Positions 24,587 to 30,373 of a stretch of DNA of 30,373 nt are shown piece after piece; the first letter of the stretch is position 1, and each line of letters opens with the position of its first letter. The DNA comes from an uncultured Oceanospirillaceae bacterium (GTDB lineage Bacteria; Pseudomonadota; Gammaproteobacteria; Pseudomonadales; Oceanobacteraceae). The notes beneath the pieces are model-generated. The model was given only the letters and a program-made list of their open reading frames with translations. It ran no database searches and was not told the origin of the DNA. The DNA is taken from contig CALJVD010000083.1 in assembly GCA_937974825.1 (NCBI GenBank), positions 1 through 30,373 on the forward strand. The letters run 5' to 3'. Made by a program: the position numbers and the translations under genes.

Positions 24587-24886
24587 TGTTGTATAAATCC
24601 TGTAAATTCTATAAAAATTAAGACAGTTTGCGCCTTGATTGTTAATCCTACAATATCAGATTTGAATGCAGAATAATAAAAGACTATAAATTGACTAGGC
24701 GCAGTTAGCTGCGCTATCGCAGTGTTGAGATTAGTGCCATACTTGTGTTCAATATGATAACGAAATTTAGCATGCGCTGGCTTGATGTAAGTCTAGTCGT
24801 TAAGCGTTAATGCTGGCCATAATAAGAAGATGGCTCGCGCATAAGAGCGCCTCGCGCGGGTGTTTATAGAGACATTTGGAGAGACT
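24587..24886. other. Divergent intergenic region between proC and pilT
   Basis: A gap of 300 bases with no supported gene. It holds a candidate proC promoter (24617-24645), a palindrome GCGCAG-TTAG-CTGCGC (24699-24714) placed between TTGACT and TATCGC, and a CG-rich patch near 24833-24858 with the direct repeat CTCGCGC. The end contains GGAGAG, the pilT ribosome binding site. I see no remnant of yggS here. Confidence 0.7.
24617..24645 (-). promoter_or_regulatory. Candidate sigma-70 promoter of proC
   Basis: On the minus strand TTAACA (24645-24640), a 17-base spacer and CTTAAT (24622-24617) match five and four of six consensus bases. They lie about 31 bases before the proC ATG. The placement is sensible but the evidence is only consensus similarity. 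Confidence 0.3.
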
Positions 24887-25921
24887 ATGGATATTACAGA
24901 ATTATTGGCGTTTAGTGCTAAGCAAGGTGCGTCCGACTTGCACTTATCAGCCGGTCTGCCACCTATGATTCGTGTGGATGGTGATATCCGTCGAATTAAT
25001 CTACCCGCCCTTGATCATAAAGAAGTACACCGTCTCGTGTACGATATTATGAACGACAAACAGCGCAAAGATTTTGAAGAGTTTTTAGAGACCGACTTCT
25101 CGTTTGAAGTGCCAGGTGTTGCACGCTTCCGTGTAAACGCATTTAACCATAACCGTGGTGCAGGCGGTGTATTCCGTACCATTCCATCCACCGTTTTAAC
25201 TATGGATCAACTCGGCTTAGGTCAGGTGTTTAGAGATTTATCTGATTTGAATCGTGGGATAGTGCTGGTAACAGGGCCAACCGGTTCGGGTAAGTCGACG
25301 ACTTTAGCAGCGATGGTCGACTACATTAATGAGAATAAATACAACCATATTCTAACCGTCGAAGACCCTATTGAATTCGTCCATGAGTCAAAAAAATCGC
25401 TAATTAACCAGCGAGAAGTGCACAGAGACACATTAGGCTTTAACGAAGCCTTGCGTTCAGCGCTGCGTGAAGACCCTGACGTTATTCTAGTGGGTGAGTT
25501 GCGTGACTTAGAAACGATTCGATTGGCGTTAACTGCTGCCGAAACCGGTCACTTAGTGTTTGGTACGCTGCACACTAGCTCAGCAGCAAAAACCATTGAC
25601 CGTATTGTTGACGTATTCCCTGCAGAAGAGAAATCGATGGTGCGCTCGATGCTTTCGGAGTCTCTACAAGGGGTTATTTCACAAACCCTTCTGAAAAAGC
25701 GTGGCGGTGGCCGAGTAGCGGCGCATGAAATCATGGTCGGGACGCCAGCCATTCGTAACCTGATTCGTGAAGATAAAATTGCTCAGATGTACTCAGCCAT
25801 TCAGACGGGTTCTGCCTATGGCATGCAGACGCTTGACCAAAGTTTGTCTAACTTGTTGAAGAAAGGCGTTATTACCCGTGAGTTAGCGCGTGAGCAAGCC
25901 AAAATTCCTGAAAACTTTTAA
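24887..25921 (+). CDS. pilT: PilT, type IV pilus retraction ATPase
   Basis: Hexameric cytoplasmic motor that drives pilus retraction and twitching. The preferred start gives 344 residues, the usual PilT length, with MDITELLAFSAKQGASDLHLS. Walker A is GPTGSGKST at 130-138, the Asp box is ILTVEDPIEF, Walker B is DPDVILVGELRD, and the His box is ETGHLVFGTLHTSSA. The C-terminal AIRNLIRE motif needed for retraction is intact. An ATG at 24860 is in frame, but the one at 24887 has GGAGAG in front and fits homologues. It is followed by pilU 11 bases on. Confidence 0.97.
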   Translation: MDITELLAFSAKQGASDLHLSAGLPPMIRVDGDIRRINLPALDHKEVHRLVYDIMNDKQRKDFEEFLETDFSFEVPGVARFRVNAFNHNRGAGGVFRTIPSTVLTMDQLGLGQVFRDLSDLNRGIVLVTGPTGSGKSTTLAAMVDYINENKYNHILTVEDPIEFVHESKKSLINQREVHRDTLGFNEALRSALREDPDVILVGELRDLETIRLALTAAETGHLVFGTLHTSSAAKTIDRIVDVFPAEEKSMVRSMLSESLQGVISQTLLKKRGGGRVAAHEIMVGTPAIRNLIREDKIAQMYSAIQTGSAYGMQTLDQSLSNLLKKGVITRELAREQAKIPENF

Positions 25922-25932
25922 GGTGATTTAAT

Positions 25933-27048
25933 ATGTCTATGGAAAAGTTTTTACGGTTGATGGTGGAAAAAAGCGGTTCTGACCTGTTTATTACGGCGGG
26001 TGTGCCACCTTCAATGAAAGTGCATGGCAAAATTTTTCCGCTTAACAAAAATCCGTTGGCGCCTGAGCAGGTGCGAGAGATTGTTTATGGATTGATGAAC
26101 AGTAAGCAGCAGCAAGAGTTTGAGGAAACAAAAGAGCTTAACTTTGCAATTAACGCCACTGGGATAGGTCGTTTCCGTGCCAGTGCGTTTTTTCAGCGAA
26201 ATGTGTGCGGCTTAGTGCTGCGTCGTATTGAGACGAATATTCCTACCACTGACCAGTTAGGCTTGCCAGACATTATTAAAGAAATTTCTTTAACGAAGCG
26301 TGGTTTGATTTTGTTCGTGGGTGCGACAGGGGCGGGTAAATCAACCTCGCTTGCGTCTATGATTAACCACCGCAACAAGAACAGTCATGGTCATATTCTA
26401 AGCATTGAAGACCCCATTGAGTTTGTGCATAGACACCAAGGCTGTATTGTTACACAGCGTGAAGTAGGTATCGACACCGAAAGTTTTGATACAGCGCTTA
26501 AAAACTGCTTACGACAAGCACCAGACGTCATCATGATTGGTGAGGTGCGTAGTGCTGATACTATGGAGCACGCAATCACCTTCGCTGAAACGGGGCACTT
26601 ATGCCTAGCCACCTTGCACGCAAACAACGCGAACCAAGCCTTAGATAGGGTTATTCATTTCTTCCCACCAGAACGACACAGTCAGATCTGGATGGACTTG
26701 TCGCTTAACTTGAAAGCCATTGTTGCGCAGCAGTTAGTGCCGACGCCAGATGGTCGTTCACGTCGTGCGGTTGTTGAAGTGTTGCTGAATACGCCCTTAG
26801 TGGCCGATTTGATTCGTAAGGGTGAAGTGCATGAGCTGAAACCTTTAATGATCAAGTCTAATGAGCTCGGTATGCAGACCTTTGACCAGGCGTTATATGC
26901 ACTGTATGACCAAGGTGAGATCACTTATGAAGATGCTCTCTCTCACGCAGACTCGCCAAACGATCTACGACTAATGATTAAGCTTGGTTCTGATTCAGAT
27001 GCAGACCAACTTGACGACGCAACCCGTGATCTAAGGTTGCAAGAATAG
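25933..27048 (+). CDS. pilU: PilU, PilT-dependent retraction ATPase
   Basis: PilT paralogue of 371 residues that adds force to retraction together with PilT. Walker A is GATGAGKST, the Asp box is ILSIEDPIEF, Walker B is APDVIMIGEVRS, and the His box is ETGHLCLATLHANNA. The N-terminus MSMEKFLRLMVEKSGSDLFITAGVPPS and the acidic C-terminal extension (LGSDSDADQLDDATRDL) distinguish it from PilT. A GGTG site precedes the ATG. A strong 12-pair hairpin shortly after the stop probably ends the pilTU operon. Confidence 0.96.
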   Translation: MSMEKFLRLMVEKSGSDLFITAGVPPSMKVHGKIFPLNKNPLAPEQVREIVYGLMNSKQQQEFEETKELNFAINATGIGRFRASAFFQRNVCGLVLRRIETNIPTTDQLGLPDIIKEISLTKRGLILFVGATGAGKSTSLASMINHRNKNSHGHILSIEDPIEFVHRHQGCIVTQREVGIDTESFDTALKNCLRQAPDVIMIGEVRSADTMEHAITFAETGHLCLATLHANNANQALDRVIHFFPPERHSQIWMDLSLNLKAIVAQQLVPTPDGRSRRAVVEVLLNTPLVADLIRKGEVHELKPLMIKSNELGMQTFDQALYALYDQGEITYEDALSHADSPNDLRLMIKLGSDSDADQLDDATRDLRLQE

Positions 27049-27075
27049 TAAGGCGTAATGACTTAATGCATGTTG

Positions 27076-27109
27076 CGAAGGCTAAACCGAAAACAGTGTT
27101 TAGCCTTCG
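27076..27109 (+). terminator. Terminator of pilTU
   Basis: CGAAGGCTAAAC and GTTTAGCCTTCG form a perfect 12-pair stem with a 10-base loop, 28 bases after the pilU stop. The following TGGTTATTGGTGTT is only moderately T-rich. The stem is strong and lies just before the rpsL promoter, so it probably insulates the two operons. Confidence 0.7.
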
Positions 27110-27121
27110 TGGTTATTGGTG

Positions 27122-27150
27122 TTGACTAAGCACTGGTTAAGTATTATCCT
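27122..27150 (+). promoter_or_regulatory. Promoter of the str operon (rpsL) with GC-rich discriminator
   Basis: TTGACT (27122-27127), a 17-base spacer and TATCCT (27145-27150) form a plausible sigma-70 promoter, followed at once by TCCGCCCCC. A GC-rich stretch between -10 and the transcription start is typical of translation genes under negative stringent control by ppGpp. TATTAT at 27142 looks like a better -10 but would leave only 14 bases of spacer. Confidence 0.55.
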
Positions 27151-27166
27151 TCCGCCCCCTTTTATT

Positions 27167-27189
27167 GCGTCAGATTCCCTGATGCTTTT
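27167..27189 (+). promoter_or_regulatory. Leader hairpin of rpsL mRNA
   Basis: GCGTCAG and CTGATGC pair over 7 bases (one G-T) with a 5-base loop and are followed by TTTTG. It lies in the presumed 5' leader, about 25 bases before the rpsL ATG. It resembles a short attenuator or leader stem. No function is known. Confidence 0.35.
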
Positions 27190-27213
27190 GTTAGTAATAA
27201 TTGGAGTTGCTTA

Positions 27214-27585
27214 ATGGCTACAATCAACCAATTGGTTAGACAGCCTCGTAAGCGCAAAGTGGCTAAGAACGACGTACCTGCTCTGCAGGCATGTCCTCAG
27301 CGTCGTGGTGTATGTACTCGCGTATATACAACTACACCTAAAAAGCCTAACTCAGCATTACGTAAAGTATGCCGTGTGCGTTTAACGAATGGCTATGAAG
27401 TAAGTTCTTACATCGGTGGTGAAGGCCACAACTTGCAAGAACACAGTGTGGTGCTAATTCGTGGTGGTCGTGTTAAAGACTTACCTGGTGTTCGTTACCA
27501 TACAGTTCGTGGTGCTCTAGATACATCTGGCGTTGCGAATCGTAGACAGGGCCGTTCTAAGTACGGTGCTAAGCGTCCTAAGTAA
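27214..27585 (+). CDS. rpsL: 30S ribosomal protein S12
   Basis: S12 of the decoding centre, 123 residues, with the standard start MATINQLVRQPRKRK and end. TTPKKPNSALRKVCRVRL holds K43, and GGRVKDLPGVRYHTVRG holds K88 and the aspartate that RimO methylthiolates. Both streptomycin-related lysines are the wild-type residues. TTGGAG precedes the ATG. It is the first gene of the str operon here, preceded by pilU instead of rpoC. Confidence 0.98.
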   Translation: MATINQLVRQPRKRKVAKNDVPALQACPQRRGVCTRVYTTTPKKPNSALRKVCRVRLTNGYEVSSYIGGEGHNLQEHSVVLIRGGRVKDLPGVRYHTVRGALDTSGVANRRQGRSKYGAKRPK

Positions 27586-27611
27586 TTAGAGACATTAAGA
27601 TAAGAGTAAGG

Positions 27612-27639
27612 CTGAACTGTTTGTTATGCAGATGTTCAG
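27612..27639 (+). promoter_or_regulatory. Possible S7 autoregulatory hairpin between rpsL and rpsG
   Basis: CTGAAC and GTTCAG pair around a 16-base loop in the 83-base spacer between rpsL and rpsG. In Escherichia coli S7 represses its own translation by binding this spacer. The stem here is short and the correspondence is by position only. Confidence 0.25.
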
Positions 27640-27668
27640 ACTGACCTGAAGACCAAAGAGGGCTTATC

Positions 27669-28139
27669 ATGCCAAGAAGACGCGTCGCTGCAAAGCGCGA
27701 GATATTGCCAGATCCAAAGTTTGGAAGTGTTACTCTGGCTAAGTTCATGAACCATGTAATGGTGAGTGGTAAAAAATCTGTTGCTGAACGTATCGTTTAT
27801 GGAGCTTTAGACTCTATGACCGAAAAGAAAGGTGGCAGTGCAATCGAATTATTCGAGCAAGCATTAGAAGCAATTCAACCAATGGTTGAGGTTAAGTCAC
27901 GCCGCGTTGGTGGTGCAACTTACCAAGTACCTGTTGAAGTTCGTCCTAGCCGTCGTCAAGCATTAGCTATGCGTTGGTTAGTAGATGCGGCTCGTAAGCG
28001 TGGTGAAAAATCCATGGCACAGCGTCTAGGGAACGAAATGCTAGATGCGTGTGAAGGTAAAGGCGCAGCGGTTAGAAAACGTGAAGACGTTCACCGTATG
28101 GCTGAAGCGAACCGTGCGTTCTCTCACTACCGCTTTTAA
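27669..28139 (+). CDS. rpsG: 30S ribosomal protein S7
   Basis: Primary 16S rRNA-binding protein that starts assembly of the 30S head. The 156 residues are the common length. MPRRRVAAKREILPDPKFGS, the GKKSVAERIVYGAL block, RVGGATYQVPVEVRPSRRQALAMRWLV and the C-terminal EANRAFSHYRF are all present. A GAGGG site precedes the ATG. It stands second in the str operon, 83 bases after rpsL and 23 before fusA. Confidence 0.98.
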   Translation: MPRRRVAAKREILPDPKFGSVTLAKFMNHVMVSGKKSVAERIVYGALDSMTEKKGGSAIELFEQALEAIQPMVEVKSRRVGGATYQVPVEVRPSRRQALAMRWLVDAARKRGEKSMAQRLGNEMLDACEGKGAAVRKREDVHRMAEANRAFSHYRF

Positions 28140-28162
28140 TTAGAAAGACAGAGGAAGCTAAA

Positions 28163-30256
28163 GTGTCACGTACAACCCCCATTGAGAATTACCGTAATAT
28201 AGGAATTGCAGCGCACGTGGATGCGGGTAAAACCACCACGTCCGAGCGTATTCTTTTCTATACGGGTAAGTCCCACAAAATGGGTGAAGTTCATGATGGT
28301 GCGGCGACCATGGACTGGATGGAGCAGGAGCAAGAGCGTGGTATTACGATTACATCGGCTGCGACCACTTGCTTCTGGTCAGGAATGTCCAAACAATACC
28401 CCCAGCACCGCATTAATGTTATTGATACTCCAGGGCACGTAGACTTTACCATTGAAGTAGAGCGTTCATTGCGTGTTCTTGATGGTGCTGTGGTGGTACT
28501 TTGTGGTTCATCAGGTGTGCAACCACAGACTGAAACTGTATGGCGACAAGCGAATAAGTACGAAGTACCAAGAATTGTTTTTGTAAACAAGATGGACCGT
28601 ACCGGTGCCGACTTCTTTAAAGTGGTAGGTCAACTAGAAAAACGCTTGCAAGCAACAGCAGTCCCTATTCAAATCAATATTGGCACTGAAGATGAATTCA
28701 GAGGCCAAGTTGATCTAGTGCGAATGAAATCGCTTATATGGAATGAGGCCGATCAAGGGGCAACCTTTGAAGAGGAAGATGTTCCAGCTGACTTATTAGA
28801 ACTAGCTAATGAGTGGCGTGAAAAGATGATTGAGGCCGTGGCAGAAGCCAATGATGACCTCATGAATAAATACCTAGAAGGTGAAGAGTTAACTGAAGAA
28901 GAAATCAAGCAAGGTCTGCGTCAGTTAACGCTCGCAAATAAAATTGTACCAGTGTGCTGTGGAACTGCATTTAAAAACAAAGGCGTTCCAGCGTTGTTAG
29001 ATGCGGTGATTGATTACCTTCCTTCACCAGTTGAAGTTAAGGCGATTGAAGGGCATTTAGAAGATGGTAAAGAAACGCCTGCGATTCGTAAATCGAGCGA
29101 CGATGAGCCATTAGCTGCACTTGCGTTTAAAGTGGCAGTAGATCCCTTCGTAGGTACGCTAACCTTCGTGCGTGTATATTCTGGCGTATTAAGCTCAGGT
29201 GATGCTGTACTGAATCCTGTGAAAGGAAAGCGTGAGCGTGTTGGTCGAATGTTACAAATGCACGCGAACGATCGTGAAGAAGTAAAAGAAGTTCGTGCAG
29301 GTGATATTGTCGCTTTGGTTGGTATGAAAGATGTAACCACAGGCGACACTTTGTGCGACCAAAAGAATCCAATTACACTTGAGCGAATGGATTTCCCAGA
29401 TCCTGTAATTTCAGTGGCAGTTGAGCCTAAATCACAGGCCGACCAAGAGAAAATGGGTATTGCGCTATCGCGATTAGCACAAGAAGATCCATCGTTTAAA
29501 GTAGAAACCGATGAGGAAACCGGACAGACCATTATTTCAGGTATGGGTGAGTTACACTTAGAGGTACTGGTAGACCGCATGCGTCGTGAGTTCAAAGTTG
29601 ATGCGAACGTTGGTAAGCCACAAGTGGCCTATCGTGAAAAAATTACCAGTAAAGTTAAGATTAATAACAAATTTGTTAAGCAGTCTGGTGGTCGCGGCCA
29701 GTATGCACATGTTGTAATTAACTTTGAGCCTTCAGACAGTGAAGGGTTAGAGTTTGTTAGTGAAATCGTTGGTGGTGTTGTACCAAAAGAATACATTCCA
29801 TCTGTTAAGACAGGTATTGAAGAGCAGATGAAAAACGGTGTTCTTGCCGGTTATCCGTTGCTAGGCTTAAAAGCCACGTTAGTAGATGGATCATACCACG
29901 AGGTTGATTCTAACGAGATGGCGTTTAAAATTGCGGCTGCTCAGGCCACAAGAATGTTGTCTAAAGAAGGAAATGCGGTACTGCTTGAACCTACAATGAA
30001 GGTTGAAGTAACTACCCCAGAAGAATACATGGGAGATGTGGTAGGGGACCTAAACCGTCGACGCGGTTTAATTTCAGGTATGGAAGATGGCTTGTCAGGT
30101 AAGTTAATTAATGCAAGCGTACCATTAGCTGAGATGTTTGGTTATGCCACGGATTTGCGTTCCGCTTCCCAGGGGCGAGCAACTTATTCCATGGAATTTG
30201 AGAAATACGCGGAAGCACCTCCAAGTGTAACCGATAGTATTGTCAATCGAGCTTAA
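28163..30256 (+). CDS. fusA: Elongation factor G
   Basis: Translocation GTPase of 697 residues. The start codon is GTG, with GAGGAAG in front. The G1 loop is AAHVDAGKTT, G2 lies in RGITITSAATT, G3 is DTPGHVDF and G4 is NKMD. Domains II to V follow, with SGMGELHLEVLVDRM and GGRGQYAHVVINFEPSDSEGLEF in domains III-IV. The C-terminus ends FEKYAEAPPSVTDSIVNRA. Length and str-operon position mark the housekeeping EF-G and not a secondary paralogue. Confidence 0.98.
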   Translation: MSRTTPIENYRNIGIAAHVDAGKTTTSERILFYTGKSHKMGEVHDGAATMDWMEQEQERGITITSAATTCFWSGMSKQYPQHRINVIDTPGHVDFTIEVERSLRVLDGAVVVLCGSSGVQPQTETVWRQANKYEVPRIVFVNKMDRTGADFFKVVGQLEKRLQATAVPIQINIGTEDEFRGQVDLVRMKSLIWNEADQGATFEEEDVPADLLELANEWREKMIEAVAEANDDLMNKYLEGEELTEEEIKQGLRQLTLANKIVPVCCGTAFKNKGVPALLDAVIDYLPSPVEVKAIEGHLEDGKETPAIRKSSDDEPLAALAFKVAVDPFVGTLTFVRVYSGVLSSGDAVLNPVKGKRERVGRMLQMHANDREEVKEVRAGDIVALVGMKDVTTGDTLCDQKNPITLERMDFPDPVISVAVEPKSQADQEKMGIALSRLAQEDPSFKVETDEETGQTIISGMGELHLEVLVDRMRREFKVDANVGKPQVAYREKITSKVKINNKFVKQSGGRGQYAHVVINFEPSDSEGLEFVSEIVGGVVPKEYIPSVKTGIEEQMKNGVLAGYPLLGLKATLVDGSYHEVDSNEMAFKIAAAQATRMLSKEGNAVLLEPTMKVEVTTPEEYMGDVVGDLNRRRGLISGMEDGLSGKLINASVPLAEMFGYATDLRSASQGRATYSMEFEKYAEAPPSVTDSIVNRA

Positions 30257-30282
30257 TTTTAAAAAACTAAACGAGGTGTATC

Positions 30283-30373
30283 ATGGCTAAGGAAACATTC
30301 GAACGTTCCAAACCCCATATTAACGTAGGTACTATCGGTCACGTTGACCATGGTAAAACCACATTAACCGCAG
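30283..30373 (+). CDS. tuf: Elongation factor Tu (partial, 5' end)
   Basis: The first 30 codons are present before the window ends. They read MAKETFERSKPHINVGTIGH followed by VDHGKTTLTA, which contains the G1 GTP-binding loop of EF-Tu. ACGAGGTG precedes the ATG, 26 bases after fusA. It delivers aminoacyl-tRNA to the ribosome and is the usual last gene of the str operon. Confidence 0.97.
   Translation, partial: MAKETFERSKPHINVGTIGHVDHGKTTLTA

Noticed and set aside
24833..24858. CG-rich patch with repeated CTCGCGC before pilT
   Set aside because: It could be a structured leader, but the direct repeat does not form a convincing hairpin and no known motif fits.
29014..29595. 193-codon minus-strand frame inside fusA
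   Set aside because: Serine- and threonine-rich antisense of a highly conserved gene; its composition is explained by fusA codon use.
1..30373. Search for CRISPR arrays, insertion sequences, integrases, toxin-antitoxin pairs, tRNA or rRNA genes
   Set aside because: No regularly spaced repeats, transposase or integrase frames, or tRNA-like segments were recognised by eye; a covariance-model search would be needed to exclude small RNA genes.

Overview
The window is a gene-dense stretch of a gammaproteobacterial chromosome of moderate to low GC, most likely from a marine or halotolerant member of the Oceanospirillales/Pseudomonadales side of the class. This rests on a Pil-Chp twitching-motility cluster, the Pseudomonas-like order pilG-gshB-tonB-algH-ruvX-pyrR-pyrB-pyrC', the pilTU/proC/yggT group and an ectoine operon with its own aspartokinase. 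The genus cannot be fixed from the sequence alone.

Layout. Positions 1-3506 (minus strand) hold pilG-pilH-pilI-pilJ and the first codons of the next Pil-Chp gene. From 3708 to 9523 (plus strand) come gshB, a TonB-like gene, algH/yqgE, ruvX, pyrR, pyrB and a catalytically degenerate dihydroorotase (pyrC'). Positions 9520-14138 (minus strand) are an ectoine operon, ectA-ectB-ectC-ask, whose last gene overlaps a membrane-anchored TPR protein of unknown function. A divergent MarR-type regulator (ectR, 14389-14898) faces it. Positions 14905-20108 (minus strand) form a continuous run ubiE-ubiJ-ubiB-hisI-hisE-tatA-tatB-tatC: ubiquinone synthesis, two histidine enzymes and the Tat export system. An orphan periplasmic binding protein (20267-21025) converges on a SulP anion transporter (21063-22790). 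Then come yggU, yggT and proC (minus strand) and, divergently, pilT and pilU (plus strand). The window ends in the str operon, rpsL-rpsG-fusA-tuf, with tuf cut by the edge.

How the genes work together. PilG/H/I/J are the chemosensory input that controls type IV pili, and PilT/PilU are the retraction motors of the same machine, so the twitching genes frame the window. The pyr genes encode the pseudomonad-type aspartate transcarbamoylase, in which the inactive dihydroorotase is structural. The ect genes convert aspartate to the osmoprotectant ectoine.

Most of the window is ordinary core genome. I did not find a convincing new multigene system. The observations most worth a second look are: (i) two mutually exclusive RNA hairpins between ectB and ectC, one of which covers the ectC ribosome binding site; (ii) an EctR-like operator overlapping a candidate ectA promoter; (iii) the membrane-anchored TPR protein translationally overlapped with the ectoine aspartokinase; and (iv) absence of yggS from its usual place between pilT and proC. 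No tRNA, rRNA, CRISPR array, insertion sequence or integrase was seen.
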